From Coenobita brevimanus (taxonomy: Eukaryota; Arthropoda; Malacostraca; Decapoda; Coenobitidae), in the NCBI GenBank assembly GCA_032717465.1, contig CM064681.1:16207204-16271203 (forward strand): 64,000 nucleotides of DNA, read 5' to 3'. The translations under genes and the position numbers were made by a program. The notes under the pieces are model-generated. The model was given only the letters and a program-made list of their open reading frames with translations, had not been told where the DNA came from and did not search any database. Position 1 is the stretch's first letter. Each line of letters opens with the position of its first letter. This document shows positions 10,991-23,871 of this stretch, piece by piece.

Positions 10991-13240
10991 TCATAACCTT
11001 GTTACCTTAACGTGTCCTATCACTCCGGTATGGCCTGTGGACCCTCGGAATAGACGTCGCCTGTGGCACTTTGGAGCTGCGGATTGGGAGGCCCTCAGGC
11101 AGTACTTCTTTGATTTTCCCTGGTATGATTATTACTTCCATGGCCGAGAGCCATCTGAGTGTGCCTTGCGCATTACAGAGGTTATTCTATCAGGCATGGA
11201 AGCATACATTCCTTTCTCATATCCTTTGACTAATGCAAGAAAGCCTTGGTTTAATCACGCTTGTTCTAATGCCATTCGCAACAAGATGGCCTATAAAACG
11301 TACCGGAGCCAACCTACCTCTGAATCACATCTTTGCTTATGTTTCTGCCCGGAATCGTGCTAAGTCTGTTCTTCGCTCTGCTAAAAATGATTTCATCCGT
11401 ACTAAATGCTCTCAACTCTCCAACTCGAATTCTTCCCGTTCCTTCTGGCACCTTATCAAAAACCTTTCTAACAACTTTAACTCATCATCCTTCCCTCCTC
11501 ATTTCAATTCTGATGGCTCTGTAGCTATTTCTTCTACTGATAAAGCAGATCTGTTTGCTCAGACTGTCTCCTCCAATTCCACCTTAGATGATTCCGGTGC
11601 TGTTCCTCCATCACTTTCCCCCTCTGACTTCCTCATGAGTGACATTAAAGTTTCTTCAGCTGATGTATTTTCTGCCATCACTGGCCTCAATACTAACAAG
11701 GCATATGGGCCTGATGGAGTCCCTCCTGTTGTCCTCAAGAACTGTGCTTCTGTACTTACACCCTGCCTAGGTAAACTCTTTCGTCTTTGTCTTTTAACTT
11801 GTACCTTTCCTTCTTGCTGGGAGTTTGCTCTCATTCAGCCAGTCCCAAAGAAGGTGACCATTCCCATCCCTCTAATTATCATCCAATTGCTTTAACATCA
11901 AGTCGATTCTTAACAGAAAATTTTTGAAGCATCTTTCCTATCACAACCTTCTTTCTAATCGTCAGTATGGGTTCCGTCAGGGACACTCCACTGACGATCT
12001 TCTCACCTACCTTTCAGACTCCTGGTCATCTTTCGGGACTTTGGCGAAAGCTTTGCTATTGCACTTGACATCTCAAAGGCTTTCGATCGAGTCTGGCATA
12101 AATCTTTAATTTCCAAACTGCCCTCTTACGGTTTCTATCCTTCCATCTGTGCCTTCATCTCTAGCTTCCTTTCTGGTCGTTCTATAGCCGTTGCTGTAGA
12201 CGGCCATCGTTCTTCTCCTAGATCTATTAACAGTGGTGTTCCTCAGGGCTCTGTCCTATCACCAACTCTCTTTCTTTTATTCATCATTGATCTTCTAAGC
12301 TGTACATCTAATCCTATCCACTCGTATGCTGATGATTCAACCCTTCACCTTTCCATTCAGTTCCGACAACGTCCATCTCAGCAGTTACTTCAACAAACAA
12401 GGGATGAGGCTATGGCACACCTAATGTCTGACTTGGCTCGTATCTCTGACTGGGGTAAAAACAATTTTGTTTTTAATGCATCAAAGACTCAGTTTTTACA
12501 TCTATCAACCCGTCAAAATCTTCCACAGGAGTACCCACTAATGTTTAATAATATCCAGCTCAATCCTGCATCATTCTTGAACATGCTTGGGATTTCATTC
12601 ACTAGGGACTTATCTTGGAAAGATCATATTGCATCTCTTGTAAAATCTGTTTCCAAGAGGTTAGGTGTGCTAAGCGGACTCCGTGCCTTCTTAACCCCTG
12701 CACAGTTGTTGACTTTATACACGGATTTTATTCGCCTCTGTTTAGAGTACAACTCCCATGTGTGGGGAGGCTCCCCACATACAGCTCTTCTCAATAGGGT
12801 GGAGTCAAAGGCTATTCGTCTCATCAGCTCTCCTCCTCTTACTGGCTCCCTTCAACCTCTGTCTCTTGGATCCACTGTTGCCTCTTTATCTCTTTTCTAT
12901 CGCTATTTCAACTGTCACTGTTCCTCTAAACTGTCTGCTTGCATCCCTCCACCTTTATGACGGGCACGATGAACCCGTCTAGCAACAAACGCTCGTCCCT
13001 ATTCTGTCCAACTCTCTAATGCAAGAGTTAACCGTTACTCCCAGTCTTTCATTTATGCAACAGGTCAACTCTGGAACTGTTTCCCTCTGTCTGTATTTCC
13101 TACTTCCTATGATCTCCAGTCTTTCAAACGTAGTGTGTCCAGGCATCTCGAAATGAATGGATCTTGAATTTGGCTCTCTGTATTATTTTTGTTTTTTCTT
13201 GAAAGGAGCGTTCATGTGGGCTCGGCCTTTGGTTCGTTCT
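10981..13240 (+). mobile_element. Jockey/CR1-type LINE, 5'-truncated, frameshifted
   Basis: Coding sequence starts inside the end of the AP-endonuclease domain (SDHNLVTL near 10998). The linker follows, then RT in several frames. At 11233-11895 the fragment includes SFPSCWEFALIQPVPKK. Near 11960 is YGFRQGHSTDD; near 12070 AFDRVWHKS; near 12235 SGVPQGSVLSPTLF; near 12328 the catalytic YADDSTLHL. At 12412-12960 are the thumb and C-terminal region. A terminal stop lies at 13165-13167, followed by a short 3' UTR running into a microsatellite. Nearly all of the RT is present, but several frameshifts kill it. Confidence 0.87.
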
Positions 13241-13275
13241 TTCTCGCATATTATATCTATCTATCTATCTATCTA

Positions 13276-13339
<64 letters not shown>

Positions 13340-13463
13340 TGTATCTATCTATCAATCTATCTATGTGTCTATTTATCTGTCTATCTATCTATCTATCCAT
13401 CTATCTACCTATCTGTCTATATATATATATATATATACATACAAGATTATTTATGTATGTCTA

Positions 13464-13543
<80 letters not shown>

Positions 13544-13568
13544 TCACACACACACACACACACACACA
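13241..13568. repeat. (TATC)n, (AT)n and (CA)n microsatellite block
   Basis: TATC units, two long AT runs and an 11-unit CA run follow each other. The repeat-only ORF through it (YIYIYI...) is not a gene. Confidence 0.95.
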
Positions 13569-13916
13569 GGGTGTCACAGTTGACGTACCAACTTTAGTAA
13601 ATGTATGAGTAAAGGTGGAGGGAACACGAGGGAGAAAAATGCTGAGGATGAGGTGAAGGGACAGGGTCGAGAAGTACTATATATAAATGAGAGCGATATG
13701 AGCTTAAAGGGGGATAGACTCATAGCCAATGGCAGGATACCACTGAGATGATTTGCAGGATAAAGGCACCTAGCTATGGGTAGGAACATACTTATGTACC
13801 ATGAATCCCCTCTCCTGTGGAAGTTGTTTTAACAGATTCTTGCCACTACCATATAGACCCAATAAGATCATTAAAACATCTTTGTGATAGTGGCAGTAGT
13901 AGCAGTAATAGTAGTA
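13569..13916. other. No recognised feature
   Basis: Non-coding; it ends in a GTAGTAG-type trinucleotide patch just before a TTAA at 13917-13920. Confidence 0.4.
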
Positions 13917-15296
13917 TTAACCCTCTCGCACACACATAAGTTTCAGTAAGTTTCATGGCACACAATTTTACTCGATTGGCTGCCCGGCCAGCCCTCCAGG
14001 GCAGCTGAAAACATGTATTCTCGCCATATTTTCCCTCGCAAACTTCAATATACAGCCATAAAACCTACATCATCTTATTCGTTGATGTGTGTTCTAGCTG
14101 ATAAGCAGAGAAAAAAAAAAAGAGAACATGAATAAAACTACATTAGCCCGCCATGAATAAACATTTTGCAATGTCAATCTCAATTTCCAACATCAGAATT
14201 CGAATGCTTTCCATCATACAGAAAAATGTTATTAAAGTTTTGATAGAGAATTTCATCAGCTTTCAAAAGAGCTGTGTCCGGTTTTGGTACGATTTGTAAT
14301 TTTCGAGAAAATAGCCAAAAACTGAAAGCCACTAAAAAAAATTAAAAAAATTTGTTCACGGAGCTCTACTGCAAAACTTTTCACTCACACGTTATGTTTT
14401 TATTTCATAATATTGTGTAGAATTTCATGGGCTTTCTCATGGTAACCACCTTTTTTTGATAGGACTCACAGTTTCCGAGTAAATCTAAAAAAACTACTGG
14501 ATACTCAAGGCCATCCTGCACTTTCGTCATGCACGCACAGCAAACGCTATTTTCCTGCCTACGTAACGAAGACTTTTTATCAGAGATGTTACATTATGTC
14601 CTGTACATACTTAGGATTTACTGCTCTTTATCATGGTTCTCACAGGAAATCGATACGTCCAAAAGTTTTCGAGTAATTGGCTGACAAAATGAGATTACTC
14701 CTCCGAGCACTCGCTACTTTTACAAGCGAGAAAAAAAAAAAAAAAAAAAAAAACAGTTTGTTCCCCCGCCTTTTCCTACAAAACATGCATCCAAAGGCTT
14801 ATATTTTTGGAATGAACATACGTATACATCAATGATCTTTATCATGGTTCTTACAGGAAATTGATACGTCCAATAGTTTTTGAGTAATAAGACAAACAAA
14901 GCTAGATTACTCTTCTGATCGCTACCCAGTTTTACCGCAAGCGGAAAAAAAAAAACACTGTCTTCCCCCCCCCCCCTTTGCCTGAAGACTATGCTCGCAA
15001 AGTCTTTTTTCTTTTTCTTTTTTATTTTTATGTACAGACTGTAAAATCTCCAAGGGTAGTTTTTATAGTGTTATAACCTACCAGACATGAACACTACTCT
15101 TTTTTCTAGTTACTGCTAATGAAGCTGCACTTTCTGTCATATGTGTAATATCTGGAACAAAATGGTTATTTGTGTGAAAAATATAGGGGTATTGATAACA
15201 CATCAATATACAAATCAACAAAATTTGGAAAACTCACTTCCTCCAGGGATGTTGAGCTGCTTGCAGGACATTGTGGGATTTCAAGATGAGGAATTA

Positions 15297-15328
15297 TGTA
15301 GTGTGTGTGTGTGTGTGTGTGTGTGTGC
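15297..15328. repeat. (GT)n microsatellite
   Basis: Uninterrupted GT dinucleotides just past the transposase stop codon. Confidence 0.9.
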
Positions 15329-15388
15329 ATGTACGCTCCAGTAGGGAATACTTCGCTCAGTATAATACCGTTCGAAGCAATCACCCAC

Positions 15389-17208
15389 TCAAAGTGGCAC
15401 ATCACAAACAGGACATATGTGACTTGTGTTCCTCCCCATCTTCGCCAGGCCACACAGGACGCACTGGAGCCTCCTCTGGTTGGGGATCCTCTCCCGTCGA
15501 TGGCCCAGTGTGTGATCCATCTGCACTCTATTGTTGATGACTCTCCGATGCTTAGTTGGATGTCTTCCTGGTCTTCCCCGGTCCTGTCATCCCGGAGGTG
15601 CAGCTGCAGGGCCGGGCATGGCAGTGGCAGCAGGTTCTCTTGACGGACCAGGAACTGCTGAAGATGGTCGTCTCGGTACCCGTGGTGGTCCTGCAGGCAA
15701 TGATGGTATTGGCTCCTGTGCTGGTCCTGCTCCTTGAGGTGGTGGTGTTCGCACCTGTGCTGGTGCTGGTCCAGGCGATGGTGCTGGCCCAGGAGACAGT
15801 GGTGCTGGCACCTGTGCTGGTGCTGGTGCAGGTGCCGCAAGTGCTGGAGGTCCTGCTGGCTGTCGGGTTGGATGACGTGCCCTGATGTAGGCCACTCTGC
15901 TTCATCAAAGTGGAGGAGCTTGTCAACTATCTCCTCAACAAATTCCAGCAGACTGACCGACCCACGCGAGTACTTCTTGTACAGGGTGAACCCATTGAAA
16001 ATGACCATCTGGATGAAATAGAAGGTGATCTTTATGGTCCATTTCACGATCTGCCGCTGGATGGGGTAATACTGGGCCATCTGGTCGAAGTGGTCCACCC
16101 CACCCATGTGTCAATTGTACTCCTCCATCACGACGAGCTTGTCCACGATCTTCTGGACATAGGTTGTCCTCCTGTCAAGACCGCTGGTCTTCCCTCGAAC
16201 CTGCTTTTAGACGGGGCTTGAGCTGTGGAAGGTGGACACCATGTTGATGATGCACTTGTCCTTCCACAGCAACACCATCATATTGTCCTTGTGCATTGCT
16301 GCCATGCCCTCCTCTGGCAGGCTCTTGGCCCTGGCGATGGCCTGCAGCAGCTTTGGTGTTCCTCTTGCCAAGTGTAGGGTCCCACACACATAGGTTCCTG
16401 CACTGAAAAAGGGCTCACACAGGAATACAGAGTTATAACAGTTGTCCATGAAAACTTTCTATCCCTGGTCCTCCAGCGGTTGTACGAGGCTTCAAACAGT
16501 GGTCTTTAGCACCTTCCTCTGCCCTGTATACACCTCAAAGTTCCAGATGCACCCCAAGGAAGCCTCAGCCAGGATATAAAACTTGATGGAGTACTTCGAG
16601 GGCTTCATCAGGTTGTAGACGCAGAAGCTGAGGTGCCCCTTCCACGCCAGCGACCTCCCGTCCAGGCTGAGGTGCTCTTCAGATAGGTAGGTGTCCTGGG
16701 ACTGCTGAGGGAGGTACTACATCACCGTGCGAACCCTGATGAGCCGATCGCAATTGTCCTGCAGTATAGCGAGTGAGTTGAAGGCATGGAAGTGTTTCAG
16801 GATGGCCCTGAAACACCTCCCACTCATCACTCGCTGGAAAAGGGGGTAGTTATGGAGACAGGATATCCTCCAGTAATGCCTGATTGTTGGCATATTGACC
16901 ACCACCACACCTATGAAGAAGTAGAGCCCCAGGAACTTGGCCATCTCCTCTTTATTACAAGTGAACCATGTGTCCAACACAGTCCCCAGGAATGACGTGT
17001 AGCTGTCGGTCTCATGGGTGAAATATGTCAATAACCCCCTGGTGAAAAACAGCTGGAAGAACTGGAGAGGCGTTGTTGGTGGATCCACCCTCATTCCTGT
17101 GGATCCTGTGAAGGGCCAATTACCTGGTGTGAATGGGCCACTGCTCCACCCTGGATCCTCTGCAGCAACACCTCCCTCACTGGAGGCAGTGGGTCCGCCT
17201 ACCGACAC
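15389..17208 (-). pseudogene. piggyBac transposase (PGBD-like) pseudogene
   Basis: The minus-strand frames give a DDE_Tnp_1_7 transposase of about 606 codons, close to the usual ~590. The N-terminal part (17208-16717) has FLGLYFFIGVV and the block before the catalytic core. The three catalytic Asp positions are recognisable: LSLDGRSLAWKG near 16650, FMDNCYNSVFL near 16440, and MGGVDHFDQM at 16107. A Pro/Ala-rich linker (15895-15587 in one frame) precedes a C-terminal Cys-rich motif (CVLCGLAKM...HICPVC) ending at the TGA at 15389-15391. Several frameshifts and a stop near 16200 break it. A (GT)n run lies just past the stop. Confidence 0.87.
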
Positions 17209-17214
17209 CCTTCT

Positions 17215-17398
17215 ACCTCCTCAGCACTCTTATGCTGATGACTTGACCCTTCATAGTTCTTTCACATTTAGTACCTCCTTTACACAATTTGATATTATAG
17301 ATTCCCAAATAAACACAGCTATTTCTCTGAACCAGGACCTTTCTAAAATTAATCAATGGGGAAAAACAAATCTGGTCTCATTTAATGCTCGGAAAACT
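17215..17398 (+). mobile_element. Jockey/CR1-type LINE, RT part (first piece of a split copy)
   Basis: The frame reads HSYADDLTLHSS (the RT catalytic block), then DLSKINQWGKTNLVSFNARKT, like the LINE at 10981-13240. It begins abruptly at the piggyBac transposase start and is cut at 17399 by another LINE. The same element resumes at 18471. Confidence 0.8.
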
Positions 17399-18470
17399 AT
17401 CTATCTATCTATATACCTAGGCTGCTTCCCCCAAGGAAAGGGAGGTAGCCGAGACAGGACGACACGCTCCCCATTTACTCATCCATTCAAACACATTCAT
17501 TCGCATCTTAGCCCCAAGGGGAGAACGGACAGATCCTCACTGCACCACACCACACAAGGGTCAACTGTGCAATGCAATCAGTGACATCCGCAGCAGGGCC
17601 CGACAGCAGAGCTGGTTTACCCCTGCCACATCATAACAGACCCATCCCCTTACCCGCACCTGACCTGACTAGCTGATCAGACCAAATGCGGGAGAATATC
17701 TCCTCAGGGCTGCGTCATCACTTATTCATTCACAATTTCTCTCCATTTATTTCTGTCATGCACAGCCACTCTTCCTTGCTCAACAGACATCCCTCTTGCA
17801 TCTAGTGCTCTCTTCACACTGTCCATCCATCCTATTCGTGGTCTCTCTCTCTCATCCTTACACCTCTCACATCAGATCTAGTTATCTTTTTCACCAATTG
17901 CTCATTATCCATTCTCTCCATATGCCCAAACCATCGCAACACCCTCTGCTCAACTCTACCAGCCATCTCCCGAACAACTACAGTTCTCCTTCGCACTTCA
18001 TCATTTCGCACTCGATCCATACGCGTCACTCCACACATACTCCTCAGACACCTCATCTCCATTACATTCAAACTTTTCCTCTCTGCTACATCCATATTCC
18101 ATGTTTCAGCCCCATATAACGCAGTCGGTACCACAACACCCTCATACAACCTTCTCTTTACATCCATTCTAAGCGAACAACATCTAAACACTTTTTTCAT
18201 TCCTCCCAGCACCTTTCCTACTTCATTTATTCTAAACTTCACTTCTGCATCTATTCTTCCATCCACAGCAACATGTGACCCTAGATATTTAAAACACTCT
18301 ACCTCCTCAAGCAACTCGCCATTCAAAGCTATATTCATCCCCCTACCATCTACCAACCACATACACTTCATCACTTTACTCTTATTCTCATTTACTTTCA
18401 ATTTCCTCCTTTCACACACCCTTCCAAACTCCTCTACCAACTGTCTCAATCTCTCCTCCAACAGAAAGAA
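17399..18470 (-). mobile_element. LINE 3' end inserted in antisense into the Jockey/CR1-type LINE
   Basis: The minus-strand frame 18461-17832 (209 residues) is an RT C-terminal region. It has [13 protein letters not shown], the YLGS block, TALYGAETW, and [17 protein letters not shown] decayed C-terminal end and a 3' UTR follow, and the tail is (TAGA)n at 17399-17418. The reading frame of the host LINE continues on both sides. The copy is strongly 5'-truncated. Confidence 0.83.
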
Positions 18471-19125
18471 TCCCTCAGACTCTCACATAATTTTAAATGA
18501 TGTCAATATTCCCATATCTACTACAATTGATATTCTAGGTGTTAATCTAAACCTCAACCTAAGCTGGACAGCTTATGTTACATCCCTTGCTAAAAATGCT
18601 TCCAAAAAATTGGGACTTATGTACAGAGATCGTGAGTTCTCTGACGAGCAGATGGCCACAATATACAAAAGTCATGTGCGTTCTCAGATCGAATACTGTT
18701 CACCACTGTGGAGTGGATGTGGAGTGGTTGCATTGAGGCAGTTGGACAAAATTCAAAATAAAGCCATTAGATTAATCAGTAATCCTGCCTTCACGCAAGA
18801 CCTTCCTCTATTATCGGTACATAGAGATGTTGCTTCTTTAGCATTATTTTATATATATTTTTACCGTAAGTGTTCAGACGAACTGGCTTCAATTGTTCCT
18901 CCCCTTCACATTTTTTCCCAAAATACTCAGGCAGCTGGGAGTGCCCATGATTTCACACTATCTCCCCCGCAATGCAGAACCTCTGCTTATCAAAATTCAT
19001 TTATCCCCAAAACTACTACTTTCCGGAATTCACTTCCTGGGAGTTGTTTCCCACAAATATTTGATCCACTTCAGTTCAGATCCAGGGTATTTTATGAATG
19101 GAGGATGCCTTTAGGCATATGGACT
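18471..19125 (+). mobile_element. Jockey/CR1-type LINE, 3' part (second piece of the split copy)
   Basis: The 18610-19560 frame holds the LINE C-terminal region: [23 protein letters not shown] sequence, [26 protein letters not shown], and a final [12 protein letters not shown]. It stays open far into the following AT repeat only by chance, so I end the element near 19125. Confidence 0.8.
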
Positions 19126-19165
19126 TATTTTTTTTCCCTTTTGTTTTTTCTTCCTCCATTCATTA

Positions 19166-19475
<310 letters not shown>

Positions 19476-21378
19476 TTCTCCTTACCCCAAGGTTCCCGCA
19501 ACACATGATACTATCTCTCGACAAGCACTCGTTACACATATCACTAACATTTTATTATAAATCATAAATATTCAACAATTGTCTTAGCAAAGTACAGTGC
19601 TTGTCCACTGAGGTCCGTCGTTGCCTGGCGTCCTTACGTCATCTGCACATCTGCTGCACACCCACAATATCCCACAACAAACACTCGTGATACGTATCAC
19701 AATCATTTTGTATAAATCATAAATAATCAACAAATGTCTTAGCAAGTTACAGTACCTGTTCAGTGATGCACGTGGTTGCTAGGTCTCCTTATATCCCCAC
19801 ACACCTGCCACTAAGGTATCGCTAACCAGTGCTATGCACCCACAGAATTCCTTCACGAACACTCACTGCATATTTCATGTTCACTGAACATAATGTATAA
19901 GTTCTCACTAGATGTCTTAGCAAGTTACAGTACCTGTTCAATGACGTCCATGGTTCCTAGGCATCCTTTCGTCCCCACACACCTGCTGCTAGGTATCACT
20001 AACCTACGCTATGCACCCACAAAACTCCTTCACGAACACTCGCTGCACATTTCACATTCATTGTACATAAAGTATAAGTTCTCACTAAGTGTCTTAGCAA
20101 GTTACAGTACCTGTCCAATGACGTCCGTGGTTGCTAGGCGTCTTTATGTCCCCGCATGCCTGGTGCTAAGGTATTGCTAACATACGCTACACACCCTAAA
20201 TTATCCCTTCATGAACACTTGCAGCGGAATTCATGAACACTTCACATTAAATCATACACAAATACATGACTACAACAATTATTCCACCCCTACCTCCGCA
20301 GTTATTTATGTTTCTTATTACGGTACAACGTGACCGTGACGCAGCACCTTCGCCTCGAGATTTACGACGCGCCGCTATATTTGCACACACCGCACTCCTT
20401 CACGAACACTTGCAGCATGTTGGTCTTATATTTCACACAAATTCATACCCATGTATAATATCACTATCAAATTCCATCCCTGAACACCTCTAATAATCCC
20501 TTCCTAACTGCGGTGTACAGGTAATGCCTGCCCCATTCCACACCATGGCTATGGCGTATGTAACGCATGCTAGTTCCAATATATCACAAAGCCAGCCATT
20601 ATAGCTTTCACACACTCTACAGTTTAGGCAATGGCTTCTCTATATATGTAAATGTACTCACATCACAGGGGCCAGGGGAGGCAGAGTGGCGAAACCCCGC
20701 TACAGTGAACACGCGTCTTTCCCCTAGGCCTAACGACTGATAATGGTTACTATTTCTTCTCAAGATATATATCTATGTTTCATCAACAAAATCACTTCAA
20801 AATATGCTCAGAAATAATATATTATCACACTGAGTCCATAGGGGCTTCGACTCGGGTGGGAGGGGGAGAATTATGGTGATTTAACCCGTTGGCTGCGGTA
20901 TTTAGTTGAAAGGAACCCTTTGCCTGTGCAGCTATCTCGCCAAAACTCAACTCTCGCAAAACAACATGGAATATATATCAGTGTACTCGCCATATATCTG
21001 TGTATCCTCTGGTAAACATTTTTTTTTTTTTTTCTAAAACGCTGTGGTAATGGTGAAGTTCTGAACAGAAGTTAGAGAAGTTGGTGACATAAAGCATCTT
21101 ATATATACCGAGTGTGAGGGAAAATGGAGCATCAGAGAGGACCATAAAGTAAACTGAATACACCGATACAACTGGAAACCACATCAGGAAATGGGTGTAC
21201 TCATAAAGTACGTGGCTGATGTGGACCGTGGAAAATAAGATGGATATGGCATGGATATGAATGATAGGGTGATGTTCAAGTCACATCGACACCTCGACAA
21301 AACTGTACACCTGATAATAGCTCGCTAAAATGCCTTGGTATGTTCACAAGTTAGCTAGTTAGCAACACTAAGAATTTA

Positions 21379-21408
<30 letters not shown>
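19476..21408. repeat. Dispersed ~2 kb repeat, copy 1
   Basis: Base for base this segment is clearly related to 61070-63190 plus 63722-63760, in the same orientation. Both copies follow an (AT)n tract and begin with CCCCAAGGTTCCC. Both contain the same tandem-repeat block, then shared landmarks such as CGACTCGGGTGGGAGGGGGA, TTTAACCCGTTGG and CACTAAGAATTT. Both end in a (GT)n run. I see no conserved protein. It could be a non-autonomous element with internal satellite units or a segmental duplication. Confidence 0.85.
19560..20260. repeat. ~160-180-bp tandem repeat, four units
   Basis: Units start near 19563, 19723, 19893 and 20067. Each carries CTTAGCAA(G)TTACAGT, a CCTGTNCAATGA-like block, a CGTNGTTGC block and CACCCACA. 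The units are diverged from each other, so the array is old. Confidence 0.82.
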
Positions 21409-21412
<4 letters not shown>

Positions 21413-21649
21413 TGACCAGCCTCTAAAGTATGTAAGTCGGTGCAAACACAAACTATGGGGGAAAAAAGGGGAGTAGGCTACTGATGAAAAAGCTCATGTG
21501 TACTGTGAAAAACAAGAAAAAAGACCACTGGCTACACCACGCCCCTCATGCAAGACACCCGCGCTCTGACACACACACACACACACACACACACAAGAAA
21601 AATACATGGATATGGGTATGGAAACAAACCATAGGGGGAAAAAAGGGGT

Positions 21650-21680
<31 letters not shown>

Positions 21681-21685
21681 ACACT
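21374..21685. repeat. (GT)n, (CA)n and (GA)n microsatellites
   Basis: Separate pure runs: GT around 21378-21408, CA around 21570-21594, GA around 21653-21680. Confidence 0.9.
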
Positions 21686-22340
21686 GGTGGGAGACAGGAG
21701 AGACAAAGACGGGGCTCGCTCAGGTCACCACAGGGCAGGTGAGGGTAAGGGATAAATGGACGAAGGCTAGGCTGCCAGAAATCAAGTGTGCAGAGTGAAT
21801 TGCACCTATTTCCTTTGTCTAATAAATCTATTTCCATACTCATGAGATGTGATTATAGAAGATGACTAACAATTTGTTGTCGGATGAGGTCGAGGAAGCC
21901 TAGTGTTCAAATATTGTGGGTGATTTCCTGCATTCCTCGCATTCCTTTTACATTGTATAGTAAGGAAGACATGGATATGGAAGAAAGAGTTATGTTCAAG
22001 TCATATAGGCACACATACATATGGATAGGATAACAGCTGGCTAAAGTGCTGTCATTATTATATGTGGTGGCTTATATAAGGGTGGTTTCAATAGAGCGGG
22101 GTCAAGGTTCAGATTTCCTGCCTTCCTCACATTCATTTGAAAATGTACAGTACTGAATGTAATATGCATGGATATGGATTACAGGGTTATGGTCAAGTCA
22201 TATAGACACATAAATATACATGGGATAAAAGCTAGCTGTAAATCGCAAAATGGTTGAAGAGTCTTGATTATACTTTTTTCTTTTTTTCACTGAAAGGTGT
22301 ATGGGAAACTATGGTTTGCATGTCTAACTTTCATTTCCAA
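21686..22340. repeat. Short dispersed direct repeats (GGATATGG / TCAAGTCATATAG blocks)
   Basis: A block with CATGGATATGG, then GTTATGNTCAAGTCA and GATAANAGCT, occurs near 21248, 21969 and 22168. The two later copies are also preceded by a similar CCTNCCTCNCATTC phrase about 60 bases upstream. No coding potential seen. Confidence 0.6.
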
Positions 22341-22410
22341 GGGCTGTGGTAGCTCAGTGGTAAACGATTGAGTGGTGACAGATGTGATTGGCTATGGAAG
22401 TGCATCGAGG
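22341..22410 (+). repeat. tRNA-like SINE head fragment
   Basis: GTGGTAGCTCAGTGGTAAACG matches a tRNA A-box region, but no B-box or acceptor pairing follows. I read it as a decayed tRNA-derived SINE head, not a tRNA gene. Confidence 0.4.
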
Positions 22411-23109
22411 GTTTTTAATCATTTTCTTTTATGATTGACTTTTTTTTTATTAAAAACTTGTGTCATTTACCTGAGGAAAATGATGAGTTCATTATCTTAA
22501 GGAAAATTACACGAGTTTGAAGAATCTGAAATGATTTTTTTATTGTAATTTCTTAGTTTTTTTTATTTATTTTTTTTTTATTCTGAGACTCTCCCAGCTA
22601 AAAAAATATAACATAGAACATAACATGTATTGGAACACTATGCTTGGAAGTAGGATACTCCTGTGACTGCTCATTACATCCATCCTCCATCGTGACTGGC
22701 AGGTGACTGACCAGGGAGATGTGAGGAGTTAATAGGTGACGCTGTGACCTACAATCTGTCCCACTTTGGGAAGTAGGTCCGGGCCAGATATGGGTGTATC
22801 GCATGCACTCAGGAATGTCCAGATATGGGTGTTTCAAAGCTCACGGGTTAAAGGGACAGCACACATGATGCAGCTTTACAGCCTGACTCATTCTGAGGTA
22901 CTAAGGTTTCTCGCTACAGGCAGGCTCCGAGGAGGCACTAAAGTGTTACCAAGTGTTTACCTTGGAAAAGGGATGCGCCAGCTAGAACGCGTCCAAATTT
23001 GACACAAATCAGCCTAGAACTTTTCCTTTGACGGTGTTTTTTCTTCTTTTTCACGCGATTCGCGTCAATATGCATGTATGTACCAAACCACAAAGAATGT
23101 GATTCACAT
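22411..23109. other. No recognised feature
   Basis: AT-rich with T-runs; only short ORFs without motifs. Confidence 0.4.
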
Positions 23110-23330
23110 CAATGTGCCTGGGAGAGTTTTTTGGCTTTGGTCACCTAATGGTGGCTGTCTGTGCTGTTCCATCTCTAGGACCCTCCCTGTTGAGACCTTT
23201 ATCACTGAGGTCAAACCCTATATCCTTGTCCCAGGTCTTTTTTGGTCTGCCTCTCACAACCGTACCCCCGATAGTCACAATTCTCACCTTCCACATCCAT
23301 TTATCATTTTCGATCGTCCCAATATGCACA
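23110..23330 (-). mobile_element. LINE 3'-end fragment
   Basis: The minus-strand frame 23329-23141 contains RGRPKKTWDKDIGFDLSDKG, the usual C-terminal end of RTE-like and related LINE RTs in arthropods. Only this tail survives. Confidence 0.7.
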
Positions 23331-23391
23331 AACCATCACAATCTACCCCTTCTCATTACAACACTAATACACTACAGTTCTTTATTCCAAC

Positions 23392-23560
23392 TTATGATGA
23401 TGATGATGATGATGTTGATTAGTAGTAGTATTATTAGCTGTAGTAGTGCGAGTAGTAGTACTAGTATTAGTTGTAATTGTTGCAGTATTAGTTGTAATAG
23501 CACAAAGACAAATAATAGTAGAAATAGTAGTAGTATTAGTAGTAGCAGAGTTTTATTTTG
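23392..23560. repeat. Trinucleotide-rich tract (GAT, TAG)
   Basis: (GAT)n is followed by imperfect TAGTAG/TAATAG repeats. Confidence 0.8.
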
Positions 23561-23871
23561 CTTTGCTGGAGTCTGAAGTTGCCCATCTTATAAAGTTCAT
23601 CCCATCCTTTCTTCACGTCTCATAGGCGGACATATCAGTACCAGCACTGACAGGCATCTTTTTCCAGCACATGTTGGAAATGAGTGGGTTAAAAAAAATT
23701 TATAACTTTGATTTCGGAAAGTTTCCATTAAGCTGATTAAATGCATTCAGATGTAATAAGACTCAACCGTATAACACATTTTCTTAGTAAAGTCATCAAC
23801 ATTATGATCACATAAAATTAATGCAGATCAGTGGTTATAAAATTGTCACCTTCTCTGACAGGGCACGTAAA

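Larger units (their letters stand above)
13921..17214 (-). mobile_element. piggyBac-family element, one end preserved
   Basis: TTAA at 13917-13920 is followed by CCCTCTCGCACAC, the usual form of a piggyBac end (TTAA target, CCC start). About 1.4 kb of non-coding sequence separates it from the 3' end of the transposase pseudogene at 15389. The non-coding part has two related ~100-bp blocks (14630-14730 and 14838-14945), each with ATCATGGTTCT, ACAGGAAAT and GATACGTCCAA. The other end is not visible: LINE sequence begins right after the transposase start near 17215. Confidence 0.6.

Noticed and set aside
10648..10994. Open frames of repeated Tyr-Ile (also at 13189, 19098, 28595, 29308)
   Set aside because: They are translations of (AT)n microsatellites with no coding content.
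15556..15885. 109-codon plus-strand ORF, Val/Leu-rich
   Set aside because: It is the antisense of the Pro/Ala-rich linker of the piggyBac transposase pseudogene.
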